Positions 26,582-35,732 of a stretch of 64,000 nt of DNA are shown piece by piece. Each line of letters starts with the position of its first letter. The first letter of the stretch is position 1. The notes beneath the pieces were generated by a model that made no database searches, was not told the DNA's origin, and saw nothing but the letters and a program-made list of their open reading frames with translations. A program made the translations under genes and the position numbers. This DNA is from Bacteroidota bacterium (GTDB lineage: Bacteria; Bacteroidota; Bacteroidia; Bacteroidales; Bacteroidaceae): NCBI GenBank assembly GCA_023458215.1, contig JAEXAJ010000220.1, positions 12,447 through 76,446 on the forward strand, given 5' to 3'.

Positions 26582-27709
26582 GTGTTCAGTTTTAAAGATG
26601 TAATAGGACAAGAAGCTGCCAAACAAAGGCTGATACAAGAAGTGCAGGAAGGGCGTATCCCCCATGCACAACTTTTTTGCGGCCCGACAGGAGTAGGCAA
26701 ACTTCCGTTGGCATTGGCATACGCCCGTTATATCTGCTGCCCCAACCGTACGGAGACGGATGCGTGCGGTACTTGTCCCTCCTGCGTAAAGTGGAATAAA
26801 CTGGTACACCCCGATGTGCACTTCGTATTCCCGATTGTAAAAAATGCCAAGAGCAAGAAAGAAGTTTGCGACGACTATATCACCGGGTGGCGCAATCTGT
26901 TATTGAACAGTGCCTACTTCGGGCTGAACCATTGGCTGAATGAAATGGATGCCGAGAACGGACAAGCCATCATCTATGCCAAAGAGAGCGACGAAATAAC
27001 CCGCAAACTCAGTTTGAAGTCCAGCGAAGGAGGCTATAAAGTAACCATTGTCTGGCTACCGGAAAAGATGCACGAAGTTTGTGCCAATAAGCTACTGAAG
27101 CTTTTGGAAGAACCGCCTGAGAAGACCCTGTTCCTGTTAGTATCTGAAGCCCCCGAGATGATCTTGCAAACCATCCTCAGCCGTACGCAGCGTTTCAATA
27201 TCTCCAAGATTGAAGAGGCGGATATGGCAGCGGCTTTGCAACAGAAGTATGGAGTACAGCCCCGGGATAGTGAAACAATAGCCCATCTTGCCAACGGTGA
27301 CTTTGTAAAGGCATTAGAAACCATCCACCTGAACGAAGAGAATGAACTTTTTTTTGATCTGTTCGTCAGTCTGATGCGTCTCTCCTATCAACGCAAAATA
27401 CGGGAGATGAAGCAATGGAGCGAACAACTGGCAAGCATAGGACGCGAGCGCCAAAAGCACTTCCTTGAATACTGCCAGCGCATGATACGGGAAAACTTCA
27501 TTTATAATTTGCATCGCAAAGAGATGAGTTATATGACACTGCCCGAACAGAACTTCGCCACCCGTTTTGCCCCGTTCGTCAACGAACGGAACGTCATGGG
27601 CATCATGGACGAGCTGACCGAAGCGCAAGTACACATAGAGCAGAACGTCAATGCCCGTATGGTCTTCTTTGATTTCTCACTAAAAATGATTGTATTATTA
27701 AAACAATAG
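26582..27709 (+). CDS. holB: DNA polymerase III delta' subunit
   Basis: Clamp-loader subunit of 375 residues. It has the AAA+ fold order of DnaX/HolB: FKDVIGQEAAKQRL, Walker A remnant GPTGVGKLPLALAYA (the Ser/Thr after GK is Leu, as expected for a delta' that does not bind ATP), a zinc-type Cys cluster CCPNRTETDACGTCPSC, KLLEEPPEKTLFLL, and SRTQRF in place of the Ser-Arg-Cys motif. The start is GTG, placed by the conserved N-terminus. It is first in an operon with the RicT-like gene (6 bases away) and gldH. Confidence 0.93.
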   Translation: MFSFKDVIGQEAAKQRLIQEVQEGRIPHAQLFCGPTGVGKLPLALAYARYICCPNRTETDACGTCPSCVKWNKLVHPDVHFVFPIVKNAKSKKEVCDDYITGWRNLLLNSAYFGLNHWLNEMDAENGQAIIYAKESDEITRKLSLKSSEGGYKVTIVWLPEKMHEVCANKLLKLLEEPPEKTLFLLVSEAPEMILQTILSRTQRFNISKIEEADMAAALQQKYGVQPRDSETIAHLANGDFVKALETIHLNEENELFFDLFVSLMRLSYQRKIREMKQWSEQLASIGRERQKHFLEYCQRMIRENFIYNLHRKEMSYMTLPEQNFATRFAPFVNERNVMGIMDELTEAQVHIEQNVNARMVFFDFSLKMIVLLKQ

Positions 27710-27715
27710 ATAAGA

Positions 27716-29164
27716 ATGGAATTTAAACTACATAACGGAAGCGGAGGTCTCTGCTGCAAAAGTTGCGGCAGGCAAGACAAGCAACTGAATACCTACGACT
27801 GGCTGGCCGACATCCCCGGCAATGCCGAAGAAAGCGATTTGGTGGAGGTTCAGTTTAAGAATACCCGCAAGGGCTATTACCGCAACAGCAACAAGATACC
27901 TTTGGAAAAAGGAGACATTGTAGCCGTAGAAGCTACCCCCGGTCATGACATCGGTGTAGTAACCCTGACCGGACGCCTTGTGCCGCTACAGATGAAGAAA
28001 GCAAACATCAAGTCGGAAGCCGACATCAAACGTATCTACCGCAAGGCCAAACCGGTGGACATGGACAAATACAATGAGGCGAAAGCCCGCGAACACGCTA
28101 CCATGATACGTGCCCGCCAAATAGCTATCGACCTCAATCTCAACATGAAAATAGGAGACGTGGAGTATCAGGGAGACGGAAACAAAGCCATCTTCTACTA
28201 CATCGCCGACGAGCGTGTGGACTTCCGCCAACTGATTAAGGTACTCGCCGATGCTTTCCATGTGCGCATCGAGATGAAACAAATCGGTGCCCGCCAGGAA
28301 GCCGGACGTATTGGTGGTATCGGTCCTTGCGGCCGCGAATTGTGCTGTGCCACCTGGATGACTTCTTTTGTATCCGTATCGACCAGCGCCGCACGCTTTC
28401 AGGATATTTCGCTCAATCCTCAAAAGCTTGCCGGTCAGTGCGCCAAACTAAAGTGTTGTCTCAACTACGAAGTAGACTGCTACGTAGAAGCGCAAAAGCG
28501 TCTTCCTTCCAGAGAAATTGAACTGGAAACCAAGGATGGCGTCTACTATTTCTTCAAAGCCGATATTCTGAACAATCAGATCACATATTCCAGCGACAAG
28601 AATATCCCTGCCAACCTGGTTACCATCAGTGGAAGACGTGCTTTTGAAATAATCGGAATGAACAGGCGAGGCACCAAACCGGACAGCCTGGTCGAAGAGA
28701 TCCATCGCCCCGAACCCAAGAAACCGGTAGACTTGCTGGAGCAAGAAAGCCTGACCCGCTTTGACCGTAGCCGCAAAGGCAAAAATGGCGGTGAGAACAG
28801 AGACGGCAACGGAAATGGTGGAAACGGAAATAACGGCAACCGCAACAAGAAAAAGAGAAGGCCCAACGACAACCGTCCTCAGGGAAGTGAGCAGTCTGCG
28901 CCTCAAAACAGGGAACAGTCCAGACAAAGAGAACAACCCCGGCAAGGAGGAGACCATCAGTCCAGACAAGGAGGAGAGCAACAGCCCAGACAAAGGAATC
29001 AGCAAGGAGAGCAACAACCATCCAGACCGAACGATCAACAAAGACAAGGAGGAGATCGTCCGCAACGGAACAACAACCGTAGGCCTCCGCGCAACAACAA
29101 CCCCAGGCCTCAAGGAGAAAGAGAAAGACCCGCTCAAAATGACAAACCGGTTCAAGAACAGTAA
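27716..29164 (+). CDS. PSP1 domain protein (RicT/YaaT homologue) with long basic tail
   Basis: Homologue of the Bacillus RicT (YaaT) subunit, where the Ric complex affects RNA processing. Of 482 residues, the first about 330 hold the PSP1 domain with the family's Cys motifs CKSCGRQ near the start, GGIGPCGRELCCATWM near 200 and GQCAKLKCCLNYE near 240; the latter Cys residues are linked to Fe-S binding in the Ric complex. From about 345 on the protein is a low-complexity tail rich in Gln, Arg, Asn, Gly and Pro, with repeated motifs like RQGGDxQSRQ, likely disordered and possibly RNA-binding. Its end overlaps gldH by 26 bases. Confidence 0.92.
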   Translation: MEFKLHNGSGGLCCKSCGRQDKQLNTYDWLADIPGNAEESDLVEVQFKNTRKGYYRNSNKIPLEKGDIVAVEATPGHDIGVVTLTGRLVPLQMKKANIKSEADIKRIYRKAKPVDMDKYNEAKAREHATMIRARQIAIDLNLNMKIGDVEYQGDGNKAIFYYIADERVDFRQLIKVLADAFHVRIEMKQIGARQEAGRIGGIGPCGRELCCATWMTSFVSVSTSAARFQDISLNPQKLAGQCAKLKCCLNYEVDCYVEAQKRLPSREIELETKDGVYYFFKADILNNQITYSSDKNIPANLVTISGRRAFEIIGMNRRGTKPDSLVEEIHRPEPKKPVDLLEQESLTRFDRSRKGKNGGENRDGNGNGGNGNNGNRNKKKRRPNDNRPQGSEQSAPQNREQSRQREQPRQGGDHQSRQGGEQQPRQRNQQGEQQPSRPNDQQRQGGDRPQRNNNRRPPRNNNPRPQGERERPAQNDKPVQEQ

Positions 29165-29624
29165 CTTCTGTCTGAAAAGTATTCTACTACTGTTTGTCGC
29201 AAGTGCACTGGTTGCCTGCGACAAACAGACTGTGTATCATTCCTTCCGGTCCATCCCGGCGGAAGGATGGCAACGGAAGGATACACTCTCTTTCAACGTA
29301 GAAGTTCCCGATTCTTTTACTTACTACAAGTTATCCGTAGGAATCAGGAATCGCATCGATTATCCTTATCAGAATCTCAACCTATCTATCAGCTATAATA
29401 CCCCCGATTCCATCCCCTTACCTACCGATACACTGCAACTCACGCTAGCCGACAAAGAAGGGAAATGGAGAGGAACCGGTTGGGGCAGTCTCTACCAGTC
29501 GGAATTTCCGGCGGGAAGTATTCGCGTCAAGAGCCCCGGCACCTATCATTTCAAAATCAGCTATACTTTGCCCGACTCGGTGCTATGTGGAATCAACGAC
29601 ATAGGCATCAAACTTACCCGATAA
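29139..29624 (+). CDS. gldH: Gliding-motility-type lipoprotein GldH
   Basis: Lipoprotein of 161 residues with lipobox LVAC (Cys27) and the GldH pattern: VYHSFRSIPAEGWQRKDTLS, YPYQNLNLSISY, and GSIRVKSPGTYHFKISY near the end. GldH is needed for gliding in Flavobacterium but is widely kept in non-gliding Bacteroides, where its role is unclear. The frame is open upstream inside the RicT-like gene; I start at the ATG at 29139 because the signal peptide begins there. The holB-ricT-gldH order is seen in related genomes. Confidence 0.9.
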   Translation: MTNRFKNSNFCLKSILLLFVASALVACDKQTVYHSFRSIPAEGWQRKDTLSFNVEVPDSFTYYKLSVGIRNRIDYPYQNLNLSISYNTPDSIPLPTDTLQLTLADKEGKWRGTGWGSLYQSEFPAGSIRVKSPGTYHFKISYTLPDSVLCGINDIGIKLTR

Positions 29625-29638
29625 GCATACCGCTAACA

Positions 29639-29792
29639 GTAACCACTAACAGTCACGTCCGTTTCCACTAGCAGTCACATCCGTTTCCACTAATGGGAAC
29701 GAGCGTTTCTCCACGTGGAAACGGGCGTTTCTCAGTGTGGAAACGGGCGTTTCTGCATACAGAAACGACAGTTTCCTGCCGTAGGAAACGCC
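29639..29792. repeat. 22-bp palindrome array C
   Basis: Seven units of exactly 22 bases start at 29639, 29661, 29683, 29705, 29727, 29749 and 29771. The later ones are palindromes of the form GTTTCTCCACGTGGAAAC plus a 4-base spacer (GGGC, GACA). The first two keep only the left half (CCACTAACAGTCAC). The array lies between convergent gldH and rodA, where termination is needed. Confidence 0.9.
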
Positions 29793-29861
29793 AACATCCT
29801 AAGTACAAAGCAGATACACCTCTATATCAGAAGCTATAAATAGCGTAAGTTCGACAAATAT

Positions 29862-31319
29862 TTATAGTCTGCGATTTCTTCCCGCATCAATCCGCAGGAA
29901 TATGAAGAGCAAGATGGTAAAGCCCCATAAGGAAGAGCCACCATAACTGAAGAAAGGCAAAGGTATACCGATAACCGGCGTCAACCCCAACACCATACCT
30001 ATATTAATAAAGAGATGAAATAAGAAGATACTAAGCACCGAATATCCATACACGCGCCCGAATACGGAAGGTTGCCGCTCCGCCACAGTAATCAAACGCA
30101 ATATCAGAACAAGGAATAATAGTAAAACAGTAGCAGAACCCACAAAGCCCTCCTCCTCGCCCACGGTGCAGAAGATAAAGTCCGTATCTTGTTCGGGCAC
30201 ATACTTCAACTTTGTTTGCGTTCCGTTCAAGAAACCTTTCCCCGTCAGCCCACCCGAACCAATGGCTATTTTGGACTGGTTCACATTATACCCGGCACCG
30301 GTCAAATCTTCTTCCATACCGAGCACTACCTTGATACGTATCTGCTGGTGAGGCTCCAGCACTTTATTAAAGAAATAATCACTGGAATAAAGAAAACCGA
30401 TAGACCCAAGTGCAAACAAGCCTATCAGCAGATAAGATGAATGGCGTTCGCTCAATGCCAGAAAGAGCAGATAACAGATAACAACTGCGCAAAGCCCCCA
30501 TTGCACCCACACCAGGTTGAAGTGCACCACATACTCTGATACCAGATAAGCGATAAGCAACACGCCTAAAGAGCCCAGTATGATATTACAGGCAGGCGCC
30601 CATCGCTTTTTATAAACCCACACCATGCCACCGGCAAACAATAATACCATGAGCAGCACCACAAATTCGCCAATCGGCGTCGGCGTATCGGCAATCATCA
30701 CTTGGTCAAAACGTATGCCTACCACAAAGTAAACCACCGCGCAGATACCTGAGAATAAAACAACTCCCGGCATCCCTTCCCGATAGAGCATCAGGAAAAA
30801 GGCAGCATACACCAATGCGGAGCCGGTCTCCCGTTGCAAGATAATCAGCACCATAGGAAACAGAATCAGGAAAAGCAGCATTACCGCACTTTTCCAATTC
30901 TTCATGGTAAACGAATAGGCACTCATATACTTAGCCAGCGCCAGTGCTGTGGCAAACTTGGCAAACTCCGCCGGCTGCAAACTTACCGGTCCTAATATCA
31001 GCCACGAACGCGAGCCCTTCGTATCGGGCGCAATAAATATCGTGACTATAAGCAGCAGCATCAGCCCTATATATATAAGGTAGGAGAAGGTGTCATAGAG
31101 GGCGTCGTCCAGCATCAGCAACACAAAACCCAACCCGAAGGAACATATAATCCAAACAAACTGCTTGCCGGCACGGGTGGAGAAGTCCAGAAAGTCACGG
31201 TCGCCATAATCGTAACTAGCCCCGCATACACTGAACCAGCCGAACGTAATCAGCAGCAGGTAAACAACAATCGTCACCCAATCCAGTGATTTCCAAATAT
31301 TATCTCTCCTCGTCACCAT
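29862..31319 (-). CDS. rodA: Peptidoglycan glycosyltransferase RodA (SEDS family)
   Basis: Polymerises glycan strands during cell elongation with PBP2. The 485-residue protein has about ten transmembrane helices and the SEDS motifs KGSRSWLILGPVSLQPAEFA, MEEDLTGAGYNVNQSKIAIG and the C-terminal IGIPLPFFSYGGSS. It is longer than the E. coli protein (370), the extra length lying in a central region with additional membrane segments (about 190-310). Its start overlaps the mrdA stop by 20 bases, so the two are coupled. It is the last gene of the mre cluster. Confidence 0.95.
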   Translation of the reverse strand: MVTRRDNIWKSLDWVTIVVYLLLITFGWFSVCGASYDYGDRDFLDFSTRAGKQFVWIICSFGLGFVLLMLDDALYDTFSYLIYIGLMLLLIVTIFIAPDTKGSRSWLILGPVSLQPAEFAKFATALALAKYMSAYSFTMKNWKSAVMLLFLILFPMVLIILQRETGSALVYAAFFLMLYREGMPGVVLFSGICAVVYFVVGIRFDQVMIADTPTPIGEFVVLLMVLLFAGGMVWVYKKRWAPACNIILGSLGVLLIAYLVSEYVVHFNLVWVQWGLCAVVICYLLFLALSERHSSYLLIGLFALGSIGFLYSSDYFFNKVLEPHQQIRIKVVLGMEEDLTGAGYNVNQSKIAIGSGGLTGKGFLNGTQTKLKYVPEQDTDFIFCTVGEEEGFVGSATVLLLFLVLILRLITVAERQPSVFGRVYGYSVLSIFLFHLFINIGMVLGLTPVIGIPLPFFSYGGSSLWGFTILLFIFLRIDAGRNRRL

Positions 31320-33156
31320 ACAATATTACTCGATTACTGAATTCTTCGGCCAGTATCTCATTCGTCGGAGACAATTTCCCATTGAGATACTGATCCATCA
31401 TTAAAGCCCCGATAGGCACACCGTAAGTAGCTCCAAATCCTCCATTCTCCACATAAACGGCGATGGCTATCTTCGGATTATCCATAGGGGCAAAACCCAT
31501 AAAGGCGGAGTGGTCTTTTCCACGATTCTGAGCCGTACCTGTTTTACCACAAGCCTCGATTCCCGGCAATATAGTTCCGAGCATCCGGCAAGTACCACCG
31601 GTAACAGCGGCACGCATACCTTTCACCACTTCTTCGTAGTGTATCTTGTCAATGGTAGGATGATGCGGAAAACGGTAGAGGCTATCCAACTCGTTGTCCT
31701 GTATCTCCTTCACAATGTGCGGAGTGATGAAATGTCCACGGTTGGCAATGGTTGCTCCCAAATTGGCTATCTGCAACGGAGTGGCAAGAATTTCACCTTG
31801 CCCGATGGCAATACTGATAACCGTAAGCCCATTCCACGAACCCCGGTATGCTTTATCATAAAACTTGGCATTCGGGATAAGCCCCCTTTGTTCACTGGGC
31901 AGGTCGGTACCCAGCTTATAGCCGAAACCCTGTGACACCATGTGGTCTTTCCAAACAGTAATGGCATTTTGCGGTTTGCCGTATTTCTTGTCGCCAAACA
32001 TACGGAACAATCCCCAACAGAAATAAGAGTTACAGGAAGTGGCAATGGCAGGTACCAGTGGCAACGGCGAACCGTGGGCGTGGCATCCCACATGCAAACC
32101 ACCATAATTAAACCCATGCCCGCAAGGGTAAGCCGGATAATCTTCATGGATAATACCCTCTTGAAGGAATGTTAGTGCCTGGGCAGTCTTAAATGTAGAT
32201 CCGGGAGGATAAGCTCCCATTATGGCACGGTTCAGCAAAGGTTTACGCTTATCCATTTGCAGCGTTCTGTGGTTTTTTCCACGTTGGCGTCCGATCATCA
32301 GGTGAGGATCGAAGGTAGGTGAGGAGACCATACAGAGAATCTCGCCCGTTGCAGGTTCAATTGCAACAATGGCGCCAATCTTATGCTGCAACAATCGCTC
32401 GCCCAACATTTGCAGGTCAATATCAATGCCCAAAGTAAGGTTCTTTCCGGGAACCGAAGGACGGTCTAACTTTCCATCCATGTAATGCCCCTGAATACGT
32501 CCGTGGGCATCGCGAAGCAAAATCTCCACTCCTTTCTCTCCACGAAGGTATTTCTCGTATGATTTCTCAATGCCTTGCTTGCCTATATAGTCGCCCCGGA
32601 TGTAATAATCATCATTTTCGATATCCTTCATAGATACCTCTCCGATATCCCCCAATGCATGGCCGGCAGAGTTATAAGTATATTGCCTGATCGTACGCCG
32701 CTGAATATAAAATCCCGGAAACTTAAAGAGCTTTTCCTGAAACACACCGCACTCTTCGGCAGAAAGCTGTGTCATAAAAGTCTGATGCGTATATTTGGAA
32801 TAACCCGGATTCATCCAGCGGTTCCTTACATCCTTCATGCGTTTCTGAAACTGTTCAAGGGTGATATTCAGTGTACGGCAGAGGTCAAGTGTATCCAGCT
32901 GTGTCACCTCGCGGGGAACAAAAGTTATATCGTAGGCCGGTTGGTTAAATACCAACAATTTACCGTTCCGGTCATAAATAGCTCCCCGAGAAGGGTATTG
33001 TATCTTATTCAGGAAAGCATTACTATCCGCGTTCTTCTTGTAATCATCCGTCATAATTTGCAAGTCGAACAAACGCAACACATAGATTAGGACAATGACC
33101 ACAGCCGCCATGCCCACCACATATTTTCGTTTTTCTAAAGTATAATCCTTTGCCAT
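31300..33156 (-). CDS. mrdA: Penicillin-binding protein 2 (elongasome transpeptidase)
   Basis: Cross-links peptidoglycan during elongation, partner of RodA. Of 618 residues, an N-terminal membrane anchor (VVGMAAVVIVLIYVLRL) is followed by a pedestal domain and the transpeptidase with its three motifs: STFK in YPPGSTFKTAQAL, SCNSYF, and KTGTAQ. All catalytic residues are present. The hairpin repeat at 33164-33246 lies between mreD and this gene, ending just before the start codon. Confidence 0.96.
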   Translation of the reverse strand: MAKDYTLEKRKYVVGMAAVVIVLIYVLRLFDLQIMTDDYKKNADSNAFLNKIQYPSRGAIYDRNGKLLVFNQPAYDITFVPREVTQLDTLDLCRTLNITLEQFQKRMKDVRNRWMNPGYSKYTHQTFMTQLSAEECGVFQEKLFKFPGFYIQRRTIRQYTYNSAGHALGDIGEVSMKDIENDDYYIRGDYIGKQGIEKSYEKYLRGEKGVEILLRDAHGRIQGHYMDGKLDRPSVPGKNLTLGIDIDLQMLGERLLQHKIGAIVAIEPATGEILCMVSSPTFDPHLMIGRQRGKNHRTLQMDKRKPLLNRAIMGAYPPGSTFKTAQALTFLQEGIIHEDYPAYPCGHGFNYGGLHVGCHAHGSPLPLVPAIATSCNSYFCWGLFRMFGDKKYGKPQNAITVWKDHMVSQGFGYKLGTDLPSEQRGLIPNAKFYDKAYRGSWNGLTVISIAIGQGEILATPLQIANLGATIANRGHFITPHIVKEIQDNELDSLYRFPHHPTIDKIHYEEVVKGMRAAVTGGTCRMLGTILPGIEACGKTGTAQNRGKDHSAFMGFAPMDNPKIAIAVYVENGGFGATYGVPIGALMMDQYLNGKLSPTNEILAEEFSNRVILYGDEER

Positions 33157-33163
33157 TCCATTG

Positions 33164-33246
33164 TGATTTATGATTTATGATTTATGATTTATGATTTATT
33201 GCGTAGTATCAAGCGCAGCCAAATCATAAATTATAAATCATAAATC
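33164..33246 (+). repeat. Palindromic element with GCGCAGCC core between mreD and mrdA
   Basis: The left arm is five perfect tandem copies of TGATTTA (33164-33198); the right arm (33221-33246) is made of the inverted word TAAATCA. The centre reads TTGCGTAGTATCA then AGCGCAGCC (core 33213-33220). That centre matches those of the elements at 7782 and 63101, although the arms have quite different sequence. It sits inside the mre operon, 7 bases before the mrdA start. Confidence 0.85.
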
Positions 33247-33747
33247 TCATTTCTTCCTAATCCCCTCCATCGCCATGATACAAGTCACCGTGAGCAACGT
33301 ACTTGCCACGATTCTCAATAGCAATGTTCCGATGTGGTCAAAAGAAAAGAATTCGATAGTGAGCAACATCCCGTGATGTACAAAGACACTAATAATCAAG
33401 TATTTCAAGAAAGGAGCAACTCCCATTGTATGGATTGCCGGCACCAATCCGTCCAGCGTATCACGAGGTACAAACAGTCGCAGGAATACAGGACGCAAGA
33501 AAGCTAGCATAACAGTAGCCGCTGCATTCATTCCCGGAGTGTCAGAGAGTATATCGATAGTCAGCCCCAAGAAGAAAGCCCAAAGCATCAATACGTTGCG
33601 CGAAACATCCGATTCAAACTTTAATATCAGGTATATATATAAGAATGGGGTGGCATACCCTGCAATATGCACATTATTCAATATCAGTACTTGCAACAGT
33701 ACCAAACCGACAAACCACCCTATTTTATGTAGATAATTGATAATCAC
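33247..33747 (-). CDS. mreD: Rod-shape-determining protein MreD
   Basis: Inner-membrane protein of the elongasome, 166 residues with about five transmembrane helices; MreD is poorly conserved in sequence and is recognised here mainly by size, topology and position. The start is GTG at 33747, overlapping the mreC stop by four bases (GTGA), which indicates translational coupling. No earlier or nearby ATG fits. Confidence 0.9.
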   Translation of the reverse strand: MIINYLHKIGWFVGLVLLQVLILNNVHIAGYATPFLYIYLILKFESDVSRNVLMLWAFFLGLTIDILSDTPGMNAAATVMLAFLRPVFLRLFVPRDTLDGLVPAIHTMGVAPFLKYLIISVFVHHGMLLTIEFFSFDHIGTLLLRIVASTLLTVTCIMAMEGIRKK

Positions 33748-34589
33748 TTTTCTTCCTCTTTTTCTTCTAATGCATTTTGTTCTTCTTGCCCACTGCGCGA
33801 AATAACCCGCACATCACTCACTTTACCAAAGTCCGTAGCCAATTTTATCTTCAACAAGTACGAAAGTCCGTCGTGTGAATCGGACATATCATCTACCGTA
33901 CCTACCATCACGCCTTCGGGGAACACCGTAGAATAACCACTGGTCACTACCGTATCGCCCAAGTTAAACTCCGCATGCCGGGGTAAGTCTTTCAGGTAAG
34001 CAAAACGGGAATCGCCTCCCTCCCACTTCAAATAACCGAAGTAATCGCTACCCACAATCTTACAACTGATGCTGGACTTACTGTTCAGTATAGGTATCAC
34101 CAGGGAATAGTGCGGAGAAGTCTTATATACAATACCCACCACACCGTTGGCATCTACCACTCCCATTTCGGGGCGAATCCCTTCTTTCGTACCCTGATCC
34201 AAAGTGATGTAATTATTCTCCCGGTTCAGACTATTCTTGATGACACTTGCCTTGAATATGCGATACCCTTCGGGAGCAAGCCGTTCCATGCTATACAACC
34301 TTACCGAGTCCATGCCATTTTCAGCCAAGGTCTTTTCAAGAAAAGCAATGCGCTGCTCCAGTAGCATATTACGGTCGAGCAAGTCCTCGTTTACAGACTT
34401 TAAATGGAAGTAGGAACTGATTCCTCCCGAAACTTCATAAATCTTCCCCGCAATTCCGTTGGCAGAAGTAAAATATACGCTCTGCTGGTAATGGTTGAAG
34501 CGGAATAATAAAACAAAACTGGTCACCTCTAACAGCAGAAAGAGGAACCAGTAATTGTATTTAATGAGGAAGTTCAGTAAATTTCGCAT
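33744..34589 (-). CDS. mreC: Rod-shape-determining protein MreC
   Basis: Periplasmic scaffold of the elongasome, 281 residues. There is one N-terminal membrane helix (YWFLFLLLEVTSFVLLF), a coiled coil at about 60-95 (DLLDRNMLLEQRIAFLEKTL), and the two six-stranded beta domains with the family motifs NYITLDQGTKEGIRPEMGVV and GDTVVTSGYSTVFPEGVMVG. The C-terminus is Glu-rich. It lies 7 bases after mreB. Confidence 0.95.
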   Translation of the reverse strand: MRNLLNFLIKYNYWFLFLLLEVTSFVLLFRFNHYQQSVYFTSANGIAGKIYEVSGGISSYFHLKSVNEDLLDRNMLLEQRIAFLEKTLAENGMDSVRLYSMERLAPEGYRIFKASVIKNSLNRENNYITLDQGTKEGIRPEMGVVDANGVVGIVYKTSPHYSLVIPILNSKSSISCKIVGSDYFGYLKWEGGDSRFAYLKDLPRHAEFNLGDTVVTSGYSTVFPEGVMVGTVDDMSDSHDGLSYLLKIKLATDFGKVSDVRVISRSGQEEQNALEEKEEEK

Positions 34590-34596
34590 GCCTGTA

Positions 34597-35619
34597 TTAT
34601 CTCATTAAGAATGAGAAGCGATCCACATTCTTCAATGCTACGCCTGTACCTTTGGCAACAGCATGCAAGGGGTCTTCCGCAATGTGGAACGGTATGTTAA
34701 TCTTATCCGTCAGACGCTTATCCAAGCCACGCAACAAGGCGCCGCCACCAGCCAGATAGATGCCGTTGTGTACAATGTCGGCATACAGTTCGGGAGGCGT
34801 ATTTTCCAATGCGCTCAAGATGGCAGTCTCAATCTTGGAGATGGATTTCTCCAGACAGTGTGCTACTTCCTGGTAGCATACGGGGACTTCCATAGGCAAA
34901 GCCGTAATACGGTTCGGCCCGTGAACGATGTAATCTTCAGGAGCATCCTCACCGAGTTCGGTCAAAGCGGCACCCACATTGATCTTGATACGTTCGGCCA
35001 TACGTTCGCTGACCTTCACATTATGTTGGCGGCTCATGTATTCCTGAATATCAGCCGTCAGGTCATCACCGGCTATACGGATGGAGTTGTTGGAAACAAT
35101 ACCTCCCAAAGAGATAACGGCAATTTCAGTAGAACCACCACCTATATCGACGATCATGTTACCTTCGGGGGCTTCTACGTCGATACCGATACCAATAGCG
35201 GCAGCCATCGGTTCGAAAATCAAGTAAACATCACGACCGCCGGCATGTTCGGCAGAGTCGCGCACGGCACGAAGTTCCACTTCGGTACTGCCCGAAGGCA
35301 CGCCGATCACCATACGGAGTGAAGGAGAAAACAAGCGGTTACGGTTGTTCACCATCTTGATAAGTCCGCGTATCATCTGCTCGCAAGCATAGAAGTCGGC
35401 AATTACACCGTCGCGCAGCGGACGGATGGTACGTATGTTTTCGTGGGTCTTTTCGTGCATCAACTTTGCCTTTTCACCCACGGCAATCATCTTGTCTGTA
35501 CGACGGTCCAGCGCCACTACCGAAGGCTCATCCACCACAATCTTGCCATTCGTAGTGATGATGGTATTGGCTGTGCCAAGGTCCATCGCTATTTCTTGTG
35601 TAAAAGAAAATAATCCCAT
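34597..35619 (-). CDS. mreB: Rod-shape-determining actin homologue MreB
   Basis: Cytoplasmic actin-like filament that guides wall synthesis, 340 residues. Motifs: phosphate-1 DLGTANTII, VVDEPSVVALD, phosphate-2 IVDIGGGSTEIAVISLGG, and the adenosine motif GIYLAGGGALLRGLD. The order mreB-mreC-mreD-mrdA-rodA is the standard elongasome operon. Upstream, instead of a clear promoter, there is a hairpin repeat (35623-35728) and then purH on the same strand, so expression may depend partly on the purH promoter. Confidence 0.97.
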   Translation of the reverse strand: MGLFSFTQEIAMDLGTANTIITTNGKIVVDEPSVVALDRRTDKMIAVGEKAKLMHEKTHENIRTIRPLRDGVIADFYACEQMIRGLIKMVNNRNRLFSPSLRMVIGVPSGSTEVELRAVRDSAEHAGGRDVYLIFEPMAAAIGIGIDVEAPEGNMIVDIGGGSTEIAVISLGGIVSNNSIRIAGDDLTADIQEYMSRQHNVKVSERMAERIKINVGAALTELGEDAPEDYIVHGPNRITALPMEVPVCYQEVAHCLEKSISKIETAILSALENTPPELYADIVHNGIYLAGGGALLRGLDKRLTDKINIPFHIAEDPLHAVAKGTGVALKNVDRFSFLMR

Positions 35620-35622
35620 ATT

Positions 35623-35728
35623 TTAAATGAAGAATTAAGAATGAAGAATTAAGAATACTATGCAGAATTACAACGCAAATTAAATACAGCGCAGCAAATT
35701 CTTCATTTTTAATTCTTCATTCATCATT
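35623..35728 (+). repeat. Palindromic element between purH and mreB
   Basis: Left arm 35623-35656 (TTAAATGAAGAATTAAGAAT...) and right arm 35696-35728 (AAATTCTTCATT...) are inverted. The centre is longer than in sister elements (about 39 bases) and ends in GCGCAGC (35689-35695), the shared core. It lies four bases upstream of mreB, occupying the place of its leader. Confidence 0.8.
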
Positions 35729-35732
35729 ATTA

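Noticed and set aside
28761..29138. Longer N-terminus for GldH
   Set aside because: The extra part is an alternate frame of the low-complexity tail of the preceding gene; the lipoprotein signal begins at 29139.
28448..29224. Minus-strand 258-codon frame opposite the RicT-like gene
   Set aside because: It is the shadow of the Gln/Arg/Asn-rich low-complexity tail; Ser/Leu/Val-rich composition follows from the codons on the other strand.
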